Numbered from the stretch's first letter, positions 32,757 to 42,367 are shown. The stretch is 64,000 nt of DNA from Candidatus Defluviilinea proxima (GCA_016721115.1 JADKIW010000001.1:3611501-3675500), one strand, 5' to 3'. Notes: generated by a model from the letters alone, not told the origin. Numbers and translations: made by a program.

Positions 32757-35700
32757 TTACGGCAATCTGTACCGCAGAATGCGGTTGTTTCCGGCATCTG
32801 ATACCCAGACAAAGCCGAACGTATCAACCGTCACACCCGAGGCCAGCCCGATCTCTTCCGGCCCGCTCCCGAAATCTCCCCACGTGCGCACGAACTGTCC
32901 ATCGGATGTAAATTCAATGATGCGATACCCTTCCGGATCGTTGATGAAGACATGTTCGTTCGCATCTACTGCGATGAAGGGTTTATTGTCCAGTGACTGA
33001 CCGAACCATGCATTGACATCCCATTGGCGTGATGGAAAATAGGCTGTCCCATCTTCTGAAGGAGTGAACGCCTGAATGCGTTGATTCCATGTGTCGGCTA
33101 CATAGACTGTTCCACTCGGGCCAACCGCTACGCCAACTGGTTCATCGAATTGGCCGGGGTCAAAGCCTGCCGTTCCGAACTCAGTAATGTAATTACCATC
33201 CGAGTCGAAGACCACGATCCGTTTATTGCCTGTATCGGCAACAAGTACATGACCGGAGCTGTTAACCGCAATGCCGCGCGGACCCCAGAACGCAGTTGAT
33301 GCATTGGGAGCTTCCGGTGATGATTGGCCGAGTTCTCCCCACATTTTGATGGGTCGCCCGGTTTTATCAAATTTCTGAATACGGTGATTCCATGTATCGC
33401 TCACGTAGACGGAACCATCGGGCCCAACCGCTATGCCCCACGGTTCATTAAAGGTGCTAATGGGCGCAGCACCGGTTGCAATATCAGCAAAAGAGCCCCA
33501 TTCTTGTAAGACACTTCCATCTGACCCAATGTGCAGAATACGATGGTTGCGTGAGTCAGCGATGTACATATCTCCATCCAGCCCAGCCGCAAGAGCACGT
33601 GGAGCGTTCAAGCCGGGAGGAAACTTCTCGCTGTCAAAGATCTGGTCGGCAGGTAGAGCAATCGTACCCTGCTCATACGGGTCCACAGTGGTAGTTGCAT
33701 CTGATGGGCCTACACCGTAATTCCAGATCTTCGATGCCACATCCTTGCGGATAAAGAGTTTCATCTTATCTGCTGGTTGCCAGGTGGTCAGGGTCATGGT
33801 TGAGCTTCCCGTGGCCTGTGCATATTTTGTGTAATCACGGTCAAACCAGATATCGAAGATTCCTTCACGAACGGCTGGATCGGTAATGGCATCCAAAACA
33901 CGAGTCTGATCGAGATTGAAGTAATCCTGATTTGGCCACCACATGCGGATGTAATCGAACTCATAGAATTCGTTTCCGAGCGCAGGATGGATCTTGTCAA
34001 AGTTCTTTTCGTCTACGACAACAGCCACTGCTTCACGTAGGGAGCGGGTGGGAGCATCGAAGGACCGCTGGGCTGTGTAATCGCGCAAGTACCAAACGAA
34101 CGGCCATGAGACACCAGTGTCTGGTGCGCTTGCGTCATATGCCACAACGGCGTTGAGACCGCCAGCCGTGCGTTCTGAAATTTCGGCCAACTGCGCCATC
34201 ACTTCTTTGATGCCAGTGGCACCATGTGCGTACACAAGATATTCCGTGGCATTATCATAGTTGATGTAACTTGCACGGAAGGCTGTTCGCCCGGTTTGTA
34301 TGGCGAGTAAGCCAAAGACAGCCAAAGCCGCGAAACTTACAAAAGGAGTGGTGCGCGGCAGGCGTGCGAGATAGATAACGCCCGCAATGCTTGCCAACAA
34401 AGCTCCCAAAGCGGCTGCAAAACGCAAAGTCTCTGGCGTTATGCCTGTAGCAGTCGGAGTGGTAAGTGACATTATGAAGGATGCGCCACTGATCACGCTT
34501 GAGAAGATCGTAACGATCACAAGTGCAAACAATGAAACGATTGCAAGACTGATAAAATCATTTTTCATCAAATAAGCAACCAGTGCTCCTGATAGCAACA
34601 TGGAGATGAACGGGAGCAGGAATGCGGAAGTGGCTTGTAACTGATCCAGATTTGTGCCCTGAAACGGAGGGTTCGCACCGTACAATGCCCATATCGTATC
34701 GAACGCCGCCAGAACAAATACAGAGATCACTGCCAGTGATATAACAGGGCGCCACCAGGGTGTTTCACCTTCCAACTTCTCAATGGCCGACTCGATGATC
34801 TGCCCAATGGCCCAACCTGTTAGCAAGACCATTGGCCAAGCCATATGATATGTGAGCCATGGCATTCGTTCGCCCGCTATCGTGAATGCGATAACACTTG
34901 TGATGACCCAATATACAAGCAGACTAAAGAACACTGCAAAAATATTTACGGTTGCAGGCGTTGACTCGACTGGACTCTCCGCTTCATTCTCAGGGGTGGC
35001 TGGGTTCTGTCCGAAAAGCTTTTTCAAGCCCAAGCCAATTGCAACAAGTGTCCCGATAGCCCCAAGATATTCATACATCGGTATTTGCACAAGGATGTAA
35101 TAATACTCCGGCTGACTTCCACGCTCTACGCCTTGTTGCACAAGCCAATACCCAAGTGAGCCAAGTAGACCTGTGAAGAAACCGGGACCATTGGTGAAGA
35201 TCGTCGTGTACAAGAGTATGAATGGTCCCCAGAAGACCACAGCGTACTTCCACCAGTCACGACTCCAGAGCAACCCAACAAGGATCGCGACGGCAAAGAA
35301 AAGTGCTGTGAGAATTCCAATAGTACGTATTGCTTCTGGTGTCAAAGATGTGACGGAAGCTGCATCGGTTGGAATAGCCACATGTAAAAACTTTTCGAAC
35401 CACTTAAGGGGAAAGGGTACAAGCATTGGTAGAACGAAAGTCATTACCAAGAGAATCATGTCGAAGCTACGCTCTTTTAGTAGATTTGCCCATCCATACC
35501 CGATGATAAGGGCAACACCTGCTACCACCAGAAATATCACTGCAACGGCAAATAGGATCGTCGAAATAGAAGCAGTTGTCGGGGCAGTGGGAAGCGTTGT
35601 TTCCGTGTTGGGGTCGGCTGGGGCGGCTGTCTCAGTACTGCTCAGTGTATTGCTGTGGTGGTTGATATACCCAACCCCGGCCCCAATACCAGCGAACAGA

Positions 35701-36392
35701 ATAAAGGCCGCGAGCGCCATAATGAAGATGTTGTAGAGATTTTGCTTATCTTCCCACTTTTGACCTGTGATGCGAATGATGAAGTAAACGCCCAAAAAGA
35801 TGAGGGCCTGAGCAGTGTAGATGAACGCTGTCTCTTTTGATGTAAAGTGTAGTACGGTAGCGGCCGTGATGAAATACAGATACCGTTTTTCGCCACTTTC
35901 TAGATATCTCAATATGGAATACAGCAAAACGATACCTGAAAGACCTACAAATGCTTCGTTTCGAACGTAGCGTCCGTAATACAACATATACGGAGAGATG
36001 ACCATAAGAACACCGGCTACGATGGCTCCCCAATTGCCGAGATACCTGCGCCAGTACCAAACCATCCATACAGTGGCGATGCTGAACAATACGGCTGGGA
36101 TGCGGGCCGTGAAATCAGACACACCGAATAGGAAGTAAGTCAACGCTATGATGTGGAATTGGAACGGTCCGTGCATCATGGGCGTATGTTGATAGCCCTG
36201 ACCTCGATACAAAAGCCACGAGAAATATGTATGAAGGCTTTCGTCGTGACTCATTACACGTGGTTCCAGGTTATAGAATCTCGTGACGATTGCGAGCAAC
36301 ATTACACCTGCAAATAACGCAATTTCATTCGTGATGGCTGGTAGGGCAGAGTGGATGGGTTTTTGAAGCCAGGAAGTTTTTTCAGTGGTCAT
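32757..36392 (-). CDS. Agl23/TIGR03663-type membrane glycosyltransferase fused to NHL repeats
   Basis: A 1211-residue polytopic protein. The N-terminal half matches the TIGR03663 family ('EPRVMSHDESLHTYFSWLLY', 'GPFQFHIIALTYFLFG'), a PMT/GT39-like membrane protein related to archaeal Agl23, with the Asp-Glu pair on the first outer loop. About 14 transmembrane helices are seen up to residue 740. The C-terminal 330 residues are NHL beta-propeller repeats (for example 'PWGIAVGPDGSVYVSDTWNH', 'GVAVGPSGTVYVADTWNQ'). The enzyme part likely transfers sugars from a lipid carrier on the outer face; the propeller could bind glycan or protein. The fusion of the two is unusual. Confidence 0.85.
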   Translation of the reverse strand: MTTEKTSWLQKPIHSALPAITNEIALFAGVMLLAIVTRFYNLEPRVMSHDESLHTYFSWLLYRGQGYQHTPMMHGPFQFHIIALTYFLFGVSDFTARIPAVLFSIATVWMVWYWRRYLGNWGAIVAGVLMVISPYMLYYGRYVRNEAFVGLSGIVLLYSILRYLESGEKRYLYFITAATVLHFTSKETAFIYTAQALIFLGVYFIIRITGQKWEDKQNLYNIFIMALAAFILFAGIGAGVGYINHHSNTLSSTETAAPADPNTETTLPTAPTTASISTILFAVAVIFLVVAGVALIIGYGWANLLKERSFDMILLVMTFVLPMLVPFPLKWFEKFLHVAIPTDAASVTSLTPEAIRTIGILTALFFAVAILVGLLWSRDWWKYAVVFWGPFILLYTTIFTNGPGFFTGLLGSLGYWLVQQGVERGSQPEYYYILVQIPMYEYLGAIGTLVAIGLGLKKLFGQNPATPENEAESPVESTPATVNIFAVFFSLLVYWVITSVIAFTIAGERMPWLTYHMAWPMVLLTGWAIGQIIESAIEKLEGETPWWRPVISLAVISVFVLAAFDTIWALYGANPPFQGTNLDQLQATSAFLLPFISMLLSGALVAYLMKNDFISLAIVSLFALVIVTIFSSVISGASFIMSLTTPTATGITPETLRFAAALGALLASIAGVIYLARLPRTTPFVSFAALAVFGLLAIQTGRTAFRASYINYDNATEYLVYAHGATGIKEVMAQLAEISERTAGGLNAVVAYDASAPDTGVSWPFVWYLRDYTAQRSFDAPTRSLREAVAVVVDEKNFDKIHPALGNEFYEFDYIRMWWPNQDYFNLDQTRVLDAITDPAVREGIFDIWFDRDYTKYAQATGSSTMTLTTWQPADKMKLFIRKDVASKIWNYGVGPSDATTTVDPYEQGTIALPADQIFDSEKFPPGLNAPRALAAGLDGDMYIADSRNHRILHIGSDGSVLQEWGSFADIATGAAPISTFNEPWGIAVGPDGSVYVSDTWNHRIQKFDKTGRPIKMWGELGQSSPEAPNASTAFWGPRGIAVNSSGHVLVADTGNKRIVVFDSDGNYITEFGTAGFDPGQFDEPVGVAVGPSGTVYVADTWNQRIQAFTPSEDGTAYFPSRQWDVNAWFGQSLDNKPFIAVDANEHVFINDPEGYRIIEFTSDGQFVRTWGDFGSGPEEIGLASGVTVDTFGFVWVSDAGNNRILRYRLP

Positions 36393-36482
36393 ATAGTTTT
36401 TTTACCGTAAGTGGGATGGGGTGACTTATACTTCAATCTCAATGTTCTGACAAGTTTATAGTCTTAAGTTTACATTAACTCT

Positions 36483-37139
36483 TTACCCGGGTGTATAGGT
36501 AATAGTCTCTGTAAATGGAGTGATTGTGAATGTGGGTGGATGGGTAGTGCCAATGGGTGTTTGATTACACAGGAGGATGGTTAGCTCGGTTTGTCCGCTG
36601 ATGGATCCAGCTTGAAGATTATTGGTGTCTATGATCTCTTGTGGCGATATTGCGAACTGACGTGCGATATTTTCCAAGGTGTCTCCTTGACGGACGTGGT
36701 ATTGGATGCTTTCACAAATCATCTCTTTTTGCTGTGTACTGGTCAGCTGAAGGGACGGCGTTGGAATGGGAGGGGCGCTAAGAAATATTGAGTTCGACGG
36801 GCTGGACATTGGTGATCTAAATTGCCAGATGGCGAAGCCAATAACGATCATTAAAACGCTTGCAATCAAGGAGCGTGTAGCCAGTAAATAGCGTGCACTT
36901 TGGATGAAACCTATTTTTCCTTTGATGATACTGGATTGGAGGGGAGGGGCAGGGCGATTCCAGTGTTTCTGCATTGTTGAGCGTAAAATACTTTCAACAC
37001 TTTCTATTGCATGCGCATGCGCCGTACATTCTGAGCAGGTGCTTAAATGCTGTTCAAGCATTTCCTGTCTGTTAACTGTGAGAGCGTTATCAGCTTTAAG
37101 GTGGATGAGGTTGTACGCCTCTTCATGTGAGATCTGCAT
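36483..37139 (-). CDS. Anti-sigma factor with zinc finger and LysM domain
   Basis: A 218-residue membrane protein. The N-terminal ~60 residues carry the zinc-binding anti-sigma motif H-x3-C-x2-C ('LEQHLSTCSECTAHAHAIE'). One transmembrane helix lies at about 90-110. A LysM domain (about 148-192: 'YHVRQGDTLENIARQFAISP') is outside the membrane, followed by a Thr/Pro tail. The protein should hold the ECF sigma factor encoded 1 base upstream in an inactive state until an outside signal is sensed; LysM suggests the cell wall as that signal (inference). Confidence 0.88.
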   Translation of the reverse strand: MQISHEEAYNLIHLKADNALTVNRQEMLEQHLSTCSECTAHAHAIESVESILRSTMQKHWNRPAPPLQSSIIKGKIGFIQSARYLLATRSLIASVLMIVIGFAIWQFRSPMSSPSNSIFLSAPPIPTPSLQLTSTQQKEMICESIQYHVRQGDTLENIARQFAISPQEIIDTNNLQAGSISGQTELTILLCNQTPIGTTHPPTFTITPFTETITYTPG

Positions 37140-37700
37140 TTATTCTCCGTACATGGGTTGCAAGACTTTTCTCAAACGTTCCCGCGCGGTGTGCAGTCGG
37201 GAGTGAATTGTTCCTTCGTTGATATTGAGCACCTCTGCGATTTCAGCAATGGATAACTCTTGAAAGTACCTTAAGATGACTACAATCCTGTGCATCTCAT
37301 CCATCTTGTTTAGTTCATTCCATACAACAGCTTCTTTTTCTGTTTGAATTACAGTCTCTTCTGGTGATGATTGTCTCTGCAATTCGTTTCGAAAAAGTAA
37401 AGTTGTTGTTGCTTGTAATTTCTCAAGGACTTTTCTCTTACGCAGAAGGCTACGGCTATGATTGAGCGCAATTGTATACAACCACGCATTGAACGATTTT
37501 TTTTCCTGGTACGTATGGAGCGACCGCAAAGCAGCTATAAATGTTTCTTGTGTAACCTCGTGTGCGTCTGCTTGATTGCCAACAATGGATAACGCGAACC
37601 TGAACACTCCTGCTTCATATTGGTGGATGAGCGTTTCTATGGCGGCATCATTTTGGGCGAGGCATTCTGTGATCAACCACATTACTTCAGCAGAGTTCAT
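37140..37700 (-). CDS. ECF RNA polymerase sigma factor
   Basis: A 186-residue sigma-70 factor of the extracytoplasmic type. Region 2 (about 20-90) contains 'AHEVTQETFIAALRSLHTY' and 'NAWLYTIALNHSRSLLRKRK'; region 4 (about 125-180) contains 'VVILRYFQELSIAEIAEVLN' and 'GTIHSRLHTARERLRKVL'. It directs RNA polymerase to its own regulon and is controlled by the anti-sigma protein encoded directly after it. A TATATA stands six bases before the ATG on the minus strand; auto-regulation is plausible. Confidence 0.92.
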   Translation of the reverse strand: MNSAEVMWLITECLAQNDAAIETLIHQYEAGVFRFALSIVGNQADAHEVTQETFIAALRSLHTYQEKKSFNAWLYTIALNHSRSLLRKRKVLEKLQATTTLLFRNELQRQSSPEETVIQTEKEAVVWNELNKMDEMHRIVVILRYFQELSIAEIAEVLNINEGTIHSRLHTARERLRKVLQPMYGE

Positions 37701-37706
37701 ATATGC

Positions 37707-37712
37707 TATATA
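37707..37712 (-). promoter_or_regulatory. -10-like hexamer of leaderless promoter
   Basis: Minus-strand TATATA, six bases before the ATG of the sigma factor gene. The TA repeats around it make the exact placement uncertain. Confidence 0.35.
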
Positions 37713-37817
37713 TATTTAACGCGCGAGATGGAAAATATCTTCACCCAATGATGAAACTGATTTATTTTGCGCGTAGTCAATAAATCACAATAATTTTTAT
37801 ACAAGCAATAAATTTTT

Positions 37818-38912
37818 TCAAAGAAGAGCTGACCCCGCAAGTTGACCGCACCCTGCTTGTATATCTATGCCTCTTCTCATGCGTATCGTACACGGAATCC
37901 CCGCCTGCTCCAGCGTTTCTTTGAACAGTATCGCACGCTGACGGTCTGTCGCTTTGCCGTTGTAACCTGCAGTGGGGTTAAGGGGGATGGCATTGACATG
38001 ACACATCAGGCCTTTGAGCTTCGATGCCAACTTTTTCGCGACCTCTGGCGTGTCATTGACTCCGGAGATCAGCGCCCATTCAAAAGTGACGCGACGTCCA
38101 GTTTGGTCAACATAGTATCTGCAAGCGTCAATAACATCTTTCACCTTATGCTTCTTGTTGACCGGCATGATCTGTAAACGCTCATCATCGTCCGCCGCGT
38201 GGAGGGAGATGGCAAGGTTGACTTGTCGTCTTTCGTCTGCAAAGCGTATGATCTGTGGAACCAGCCCAACGGTCGAAATCGTGAAGCGACGCGCTCCAAA
38301 GTTGTAGCCATCTGCATCGTTGAGACGGTCAATAGCGGCCATGGTGTTATCGTAGTTATGGAAGGGTTCACCCATACCCATAAAGACGACATTCGTCACC
38401 GATTCGTTCACGTCTTTCAACATCCGTGCATAGTACATGACCTGGGCCACGATCTCGCCACTCGAGAGATGACGTTTGAATCCCATCTGACCTGTCGCAC
38501 AAAAGACACATCCCATCGCACAACCGGCCTGCGTGGAGATGCAAAGCGTGCGGCGATTCTTCGCGCCGCGACTTTCGCTATTCGGCGCAGAAGCAGTGAT
38601 CTGCGGATTATCCGCCGGGTCACCGTAACGCATGAGCACAGCTTCGATCAAATTCCCATCGGGTAATTCGAATAAAGTCTTACGCGTGAAGCCATCGGAT
38701 GAATCTTGATACACCTTCACCTTGAAAGGAATGAAGGTAGTATGTTCTGTTAATTTCTCTCGCAATGATTTTGGCAAGTTAGAGAATTGTTCGGGGGAGT
38801 TGTAAAGGTGTTGATACAGTCCCTGCCAGATCTGTTTGGCGCGGTAGGTGGGTTCATTCCATTCGCCAAGAAGGCTGGTTAAATCTTGCAAATTCAAGTC
38901 ATATATAAGCAT
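37818..38912 (-). CDS. rlmN: 23S rRNA (adenine2503-C2)-methyltransferase
   Basis: A 364-residue radical-SAM enzyme, counting from the ATG at 38912. The radical-SAM cluster motif is 'CAMGCVFC', with 'VFMGMGEPFHNYDN' (GEP motif) and 'ISLHAADD' also characteristic. Cys residues needed for the transient methyl-RNA bond occur near the C-terminus ('IDIQAGCGQL'). RlmN methylates A2503 of 23S rRNA and A37 of some tRNAs at C2. The start at 38912 follows TACAAT by six bases; a longer reading from 38939 overlaps that promoter and is not preferred. Confidence 0.95.
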   Translation of the reverse strand: MLIYDLNLQDLTSLLGEWNEPTYRAKQIWQGLYQHLYNSPEQFSNLPKSLREKLTEHTTFIPFKVKVYQDSSDGFTRKTLFELPDGNLIEAVLMRYGDPADNPQITASAPNSESRGAKNRRTLCISTQAGCAMGCVFCATGQMGFKRHLSSGEIVAQVMYYARMLKDVNESVTNVVFMGMGEPFHNYDNTMAAIDRLNDADGYNFGARRFTISTVGLVPQIIRFADERRQVNLAISLHAADDDERLQIMPVNKKHKVKDVIDACRYYVDQTGRRVTFEWALISGVNDTPEVAKKLASKLKGLMCHVNAIPLNPTAGYNGKATDRQRAILFKETLEQAGIPCTIRMRRGIDIQAGCGQLAGSALL

Positions 38913-38918
38913 ACTGTA

Positions 38919-38924
38919 ATTGTA
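38919..38924 (-). promoter_or_regulatory. -10 hexamer of leaderless promoter
   Basis: Minus-strand TACAAT, six bases before the rlmN ATG at 38912. Confidence 0.5.
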
Positions 38925-38967
38925 AAGGATGAACATCAATTGTTGAAGGTTGACTATTTTTTAAGTA

Positions 38968-38996
38968 CAGCCCCTTGCAAACACTGCAAGGGGCTG
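38968..38996 (-). terminator. Hairpin downstream of HAD phosphatase gene
   Basis: A 12-base perfect stem (38968-38979 and 38985-38996) with a 5-base loop, GC-rich, in the 110-base gap between the rlmN start and the HAD gene end. The minus-strand tail is not U-rich, so termination efficiency is uncertain. Confidence 0.55.
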
Positions 38997-39022
38997 CTTA
39001 CCTCATATATATTCAAAATGTT

Positions 39023-39808
39023 TTATCCAACTAGGCTTGCAAGGTCATCAGCGATCACATCAATCTTTGGCTTCCACGCATCTGCCTGTTCTTTCGTAGA
39101 TACACCGCTCAGCACCAACGCCGTCGGACATCCCACTCCCTGTCCTGCGGCAATGTCTGTCTCAAGCCTGTCGCCAACAACAAGTGCATCTTCCTTCTTG
39201 ACGCCCAGTTTTTCAAGGGACAAGTCCATCAAAAACGGAAATGGCTTTCCTGCAATGACGGGTTGGACATCGGTCGCTGTAGTGATGACTGAAACCCATG
39301 AGCCTGCCCCAGGGATCTCTCCGCGTGGGGTGGGGAAGGTTTTGTCTGTGTTGGTGACGTAGAAAGGGATACCACTTCTGATGAGCAAGGTCGCTTCGGA
39401 AATTTTTTGAAAGTTAACTCCGCGGTCAATACCCATGACAACGGCCTGGGCCTGTGCGGCATTTTCGATAGAGACGATCTCGAATCCCTTTTCTTCCAAT
39501 GCCATTTGAACACCATCTTCCCCAATGATGAAGATCTTCGTACCAGGAGCAAATTTCTTTGCCACAGCATGGGCCGCGGCTTGTGAGGAGGTGATCACCT
39601 GCCAAGGCTCTACATCCACCCCAAACTTTGCCAGTCGCTGTACATATTGTTCAGAGGTCTTTGTACTGTTATTTGTTGCGAATACGAACTTCAACCCGCG
39701 TTCCCGTATGCGATTAAAAATTGCGGCCAGATCACCGATCGGTGTGTCGCCCTTCCAGACGACTCCGTCCATGTCAATGATGAGGGCCTTTATATGAGAA
39801 GGTATCAT
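39023..39808 (-). CDS. HAD-IIA family phosphatase (NagD-like)
   Basis: A 261-residue hydrolase of the HAD superfamily, subclass IIA. The nucleophile motif is 'LIIDMDGVVWKGD' near the N-terminus, motif II 'FATNNSTKT' and motif III/IV 'KEDALVVGDRLETDIAAG'. The cap domain lies between about 85 and 180. Family members dephosphorylate sugar phosphates, 2-phosphoglycolate or 4-nitrophenyl phosphate; which one applies here is not visible. GGAG stands nine bases before the ATG. Confidence 0.9.
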   Translation of the reverse strand: MIPSHIKALIIDMDGVVWKGDTPIGDLAAIFNRIRERGLKFVFATNNSTKTSEQYVQRLAKFGVDVEPWQVITSSQAAAHAVAKKFAPGTKIFIIGEDGVQMALEEKGFEIVSIENAAQAQAVVMGIDRGVNFQKISEATLLIRSGIPFYVTNTDKTFPTPRGEIPGAGSWVSVITTATDVQPVIAGKPFPFLMDLSLEKLGVKKEDALVVGDRLETDIAAGQGVGCPTALVLSGVSTKEQADAWKPKIDVIADDLASLVG

Positions 39809-39957
39809 GTTGCTCCAAAAATTAAGAGTTTTATACCCAGCGCGGTCGCAAATTGCGCTTTTTCAAAAGCAGGGAAGCCCAACTTGCGACCGTGGGCATA
39901 TATATTACGGTGGGGCATTATATCGTAATTGAGCGTCCTCCAATTTGCGTCAACAAA

Positions 39958-39985
39958 AAAGCCTGCCGAGTATTCGGCAGGCTTT
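39958..39985 (-). terminator. Rho-independent terminator of clpP
   Basis: Stem of 12 bases (39958-39969 and 39974-39985) with a 4-base loop. Read on the minus strand it ends in a run of T (TTTTTTG), 16 bases after the clpP stop. Confidence 0.85.
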
Positions 39986-40000
39986 AGTAAATCTTTTATC

Positions 40001-40612
40001 CTATTTGGCGGTCTTTTCAGGAACTTCGAGCACCTGATCGATCAGGCCATAGTCAACAGCCTGTTGTGCTTCGAGGTAGTAATCGCGGTCGCTGTCGCGT
40101 TCGATCACCTCAAGCGGCTGACCAGTGTGCTTCGACATGACGCCGAGCAACAAACTCTTCAAGCGCAAGATCTGCTTGGCTTGAATTTCGATGTCCGTTG
40201 CCTGTCCTTGTGCGCCACCAAGCGGTTGGTGCATGTGAATGGTCGCATTGGGCAGGGCGTAGCGTCGGCCTTTCGTGCCAGCAGTCAGCAACACGGTCCC
40301 GAATGAAGCGGTGACGCCAACGGCCACTGTGCTGATCGGGTTCGAGATCATCTGCATTGTGTCATAGATCGCGAGACCGGCATAAATCTGTCCGCCTGGC
40401 GAGTTGATGTACATCTTGATCTCTCGTTCGGGGTCTTCGTGATTCAAATGTAATAGTTGTGCCACGATCACATTCGCCACCTGATCATCAATGCCGGTGC
40501 CGAGGAAGATAATGCGTTCTTTCATTAGGCGGGTAAAGACATCGATGGAGCGTTCGCCATAACTGGTTGATTCGATCACATACGGTGTGACATTTTTGAA
40601 GTCTGGAATCAT
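40001..40612 (-). CDS. clpP: ATP-dependent Clp protease proteolytic subunit
   Basis: A 203-residue serine peptidase that forms the barrel of Clp proteases. The triad is Ser103 ('GVTASFGTVLLTAG'), His128 ('IHMHQPLGGAQGQATD') and Asp177 ('ERDSDRDYYL'), with the family spacing kept. The residue after the Ser is Phe where Met is usual. AAGGAG lies ten bases before the ATG. It follows the trigger factor gene by about 80 bases, the common tig-clpP order; clpX is not next to it, so that partner lies elsewhere. Confidence 0.95.
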   Translation of the reverse strand: MIPDFKNVTPYVIESTSYGERSIDVFTRLMKERIIFLGTGIDDQVANVIVAQLLHLNHEDPEREIKMYINSPGGQIYAGLAIYDTMQMISNPISTVAVGVTASFGTVLLTAGTKGRRYALPNATIHMHQPLGGAQGQATDIEIQAKQILRLKSLLLGVMSKHTGQPLEVIERDSDRDYYLEAQQAVDYGLIDQVLEVPEKTAK

Positions 40613-40694
40613 AGGTTCTCCTTTAATATTTCGACAATCTTATCCGCCGAGTGTTGGATTTGCGTTAATTCTTTATCAGGGATTTCTACCTGAA

Positions 40695-42119
40695 TTAAGA
40701 AGCCGCTTCACCTTCGGACCCTGTGCCTGCTTCGGCCTCGGGAGCTTCTGTTTCAGCTGAAACCTTTTCTGCTTCGAGCTTTGCGGCCGCTTCACGCTCT
40801 TCGGGTGATTTGTATTCGCCCACAGCAATGGACTTCAACATATCCAAGGCACGACGTGTAAGGACACGATTGGCAGATTCCATTGCAACGGCCTGAGCCA
40901 ATTGTTGCTGGCCTTTCTTACCGCCACGGACTTTGTTGATATCAAGGCCTTGCATAACGAGGTTATTCAAAGTCTGGTTGAATTCCATGTCCAATGCAAT
41001 ATTATCTACTTCCAGCTTTTCCAAACGGACAATTTCATCAAGGATAAGAGAGCGCTCAAAGCGTTTCTTGGCTACAGGCTTGACCTCTTCTTCAATGAAT
41101 TGTTCACGCGTAGTGTTGCGCATCTTGAAATACGTATCAAGATCCATGCCTTGTTGGGAAAGGCGTTGGCCGAGGTCTTCAAGCACATGTTCACCTTCGT
41201 GTTCCAACGAATGCTGGTGATACTTGAAGGTGGCGCCTTCCTTGATCTTTTCGATCAAGTCAACAAAATACTTATCGTCATAATCGGCCTTGGAACGAGC
41301 TTCCACGTCTTTTTTGACAGCTTCTTTTAATTCATCGAGTGTTTCGCCGGCGCCGACGGTTTTGGCAAGTTCATCATCCAGGGCAGGTAATGTCACCGCG
41401 CGAATGGTCTTGACAGTCGCTTCAATCTCAACATCCTTGCCTTTTAGTGTTTCCACATCCCAATCTTCAGGGAATGTATATTTGACAGTCTTTGTATCGC
41501 CAGACTTCATTCCTACAAGTTCTTTTGCGAAACCATTGTAGGGCCATTCGGTGTCACGCTCTTCCTTACGGACAAATGCGGCAAAACCTGTGCGGTTCAA
41601 TTCTTCGGTCTCAGACTTCAAATCGACAAGCACATAGTCGCCTTCCTGCACTTCGCGCTCGACGTTTTCGGTCGTGGCGTACATTTGGCGAAGGTCTTCT
41701 AAAGCTTTGTCCACTTCTGCTTGGTCAGGATCAGACCACTCGTACGGCAAACGAATCGAGTGGTAGTCGCCCAGATCCACTTCAGGGGCGAGGGGAACGC
41801 GGAAGGTCAACTTCGGCGGTTCAAGGGAGTCAATCGACTCAAGCGAACCAGATGCGCCAGGGTTGACGTCCGCTTCTTTGAGGATGTTGGAGTACTCGGC
41901 GTCGATCAGGTAGTCCACGGCCTGTTCGATGATGGCTTGTTCGCCATAATTACGAACAACCATATCGTAAGGAGCCTTACCCGGGCGGAAGCCCGCGATC
42001 TTGCCGCGCTCAGAGATCTTGCGCGCCGCACGGCGTTTGAATTGCTCCATCTTTTCTGCATCAACTTCAACCACTAATTTAGCTTCGTGGTTCTCTTCGA
42101 TTGTTTTTTCGATTTTCAA
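40695..42119 (-). CDS. tig: Trigger factor, ribosome-bound chaperone
   Basis: A 474-residue trigger factor. The N-terminal ribosome-binding domain has the signature loop 'GFRPGKAP' near residue 43. An FKBP-type peptidyl-prolyl isomerase domain follows (about 155-245) and the helical chaperone domain (about 250-430). The C-terminus is an acidic, Ala/Glu-rich tail of about 35 residues. The protein holds nascent chains at the ribosome exit tunnel. The start is a TTG with ATGGAG seven bases upstream. Followed by clpP in the same direction. Confidence 0.95.
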   Translation of the reverse strand: MKIEKTIEENHEAKLVVEVDAEKMEQFKRRAARKISERGKIAGFRPGKAPYDMVVRNYGEQAIIEQAVDYLIDAEYSNILKEADVNPGASGSLESIDSLEPPKLTFRVPLAPEVDLGDYHSIRLPYEWSDPDQAEVDKALEDLRQMYATTENVEREVQEGDYVLVDLKSETEELNRTGFAAFVRKEERDTEWPYNGFAKELVGMKSGDTKTVKYTFPEDWDVETLKGKDVEIEATVKTIRAVTLPALDDELAKTVGAGETLDELKEAVKKDVEARSKADYDDKYFVDLIEKIKEGATFKYHQHSLEHEGEHVLEDLGQRLSQQGMDLDTYFKMRNTTREQFIEEEVKPVAKKRFERSLILDEIVRLEKLEVDNIALDMEFNQTLNNLVMQGLDINKVRGGKKGQQQLAQAVAMESANRVLTRRALDMLKSIAVGEYKSPEEREAAAKLEAEKVSAETEAPEAEAGTGSEGEAAS

Positions 42120-42180
42120 TGTATTTCTCCATATATTTTTTGCCCCGTCTCCTTTGGGAGTGGGCTGATGTGAGGGGTAG

Positions 42181-42262
42181 TGGGGACGGAGGGGGTCGAA
42201 CCCTCACGCCTTGCGGCACGGGATCCTAAGTCCCGCGCGTCTGCCAGTTCCGACACGTCCCC
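42181..42262 (-). tRNA. tRNA-Leu (anticodon UAG)
   Basis: On the minus strand a complete class II tRNA folds: 7-base acceptor stem GGGGACG/CGTCCCC, D arm with GGAACTGGCAGACGC, anticodon stem CGGGA/TCCCG with loop CTTAGGA (anticodon TAG), a long variable arm, and T arm GAGGGTTCGACCCCCTC. The discriminator is A and no CCA is encoded. It is about 60 bases upstream of tig. Confidence 0.95.
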
Positions 42263-42361
42263 GCGTGTATTTTGATTTTATCGCTTTATGCGACACTGAA
42301 CTGCCGTTGGGCGGGCAAAATTATACCGCAAAGGTATACATTTTCACGGATGTTCCTTTGG

Positions 42362-42367
42362 TATAAT
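42362..42367 (+). promoter_or_regulatory. Consensus -10 element upstream of 42401
   Basis: TATAAT with a normal leader to the TTG at 42401, which has its own Shine-Dalgarno (GGAG at 42390-42393). Confidence 0.45.

Noticed and set aside
33081..35840. Plus-strand frames opposite the Agl23-NHL gene
   Set aside because: No family signature and no ribosome sites; the minus-strand protein is continuous with clear membrane helices and NHL repeats.
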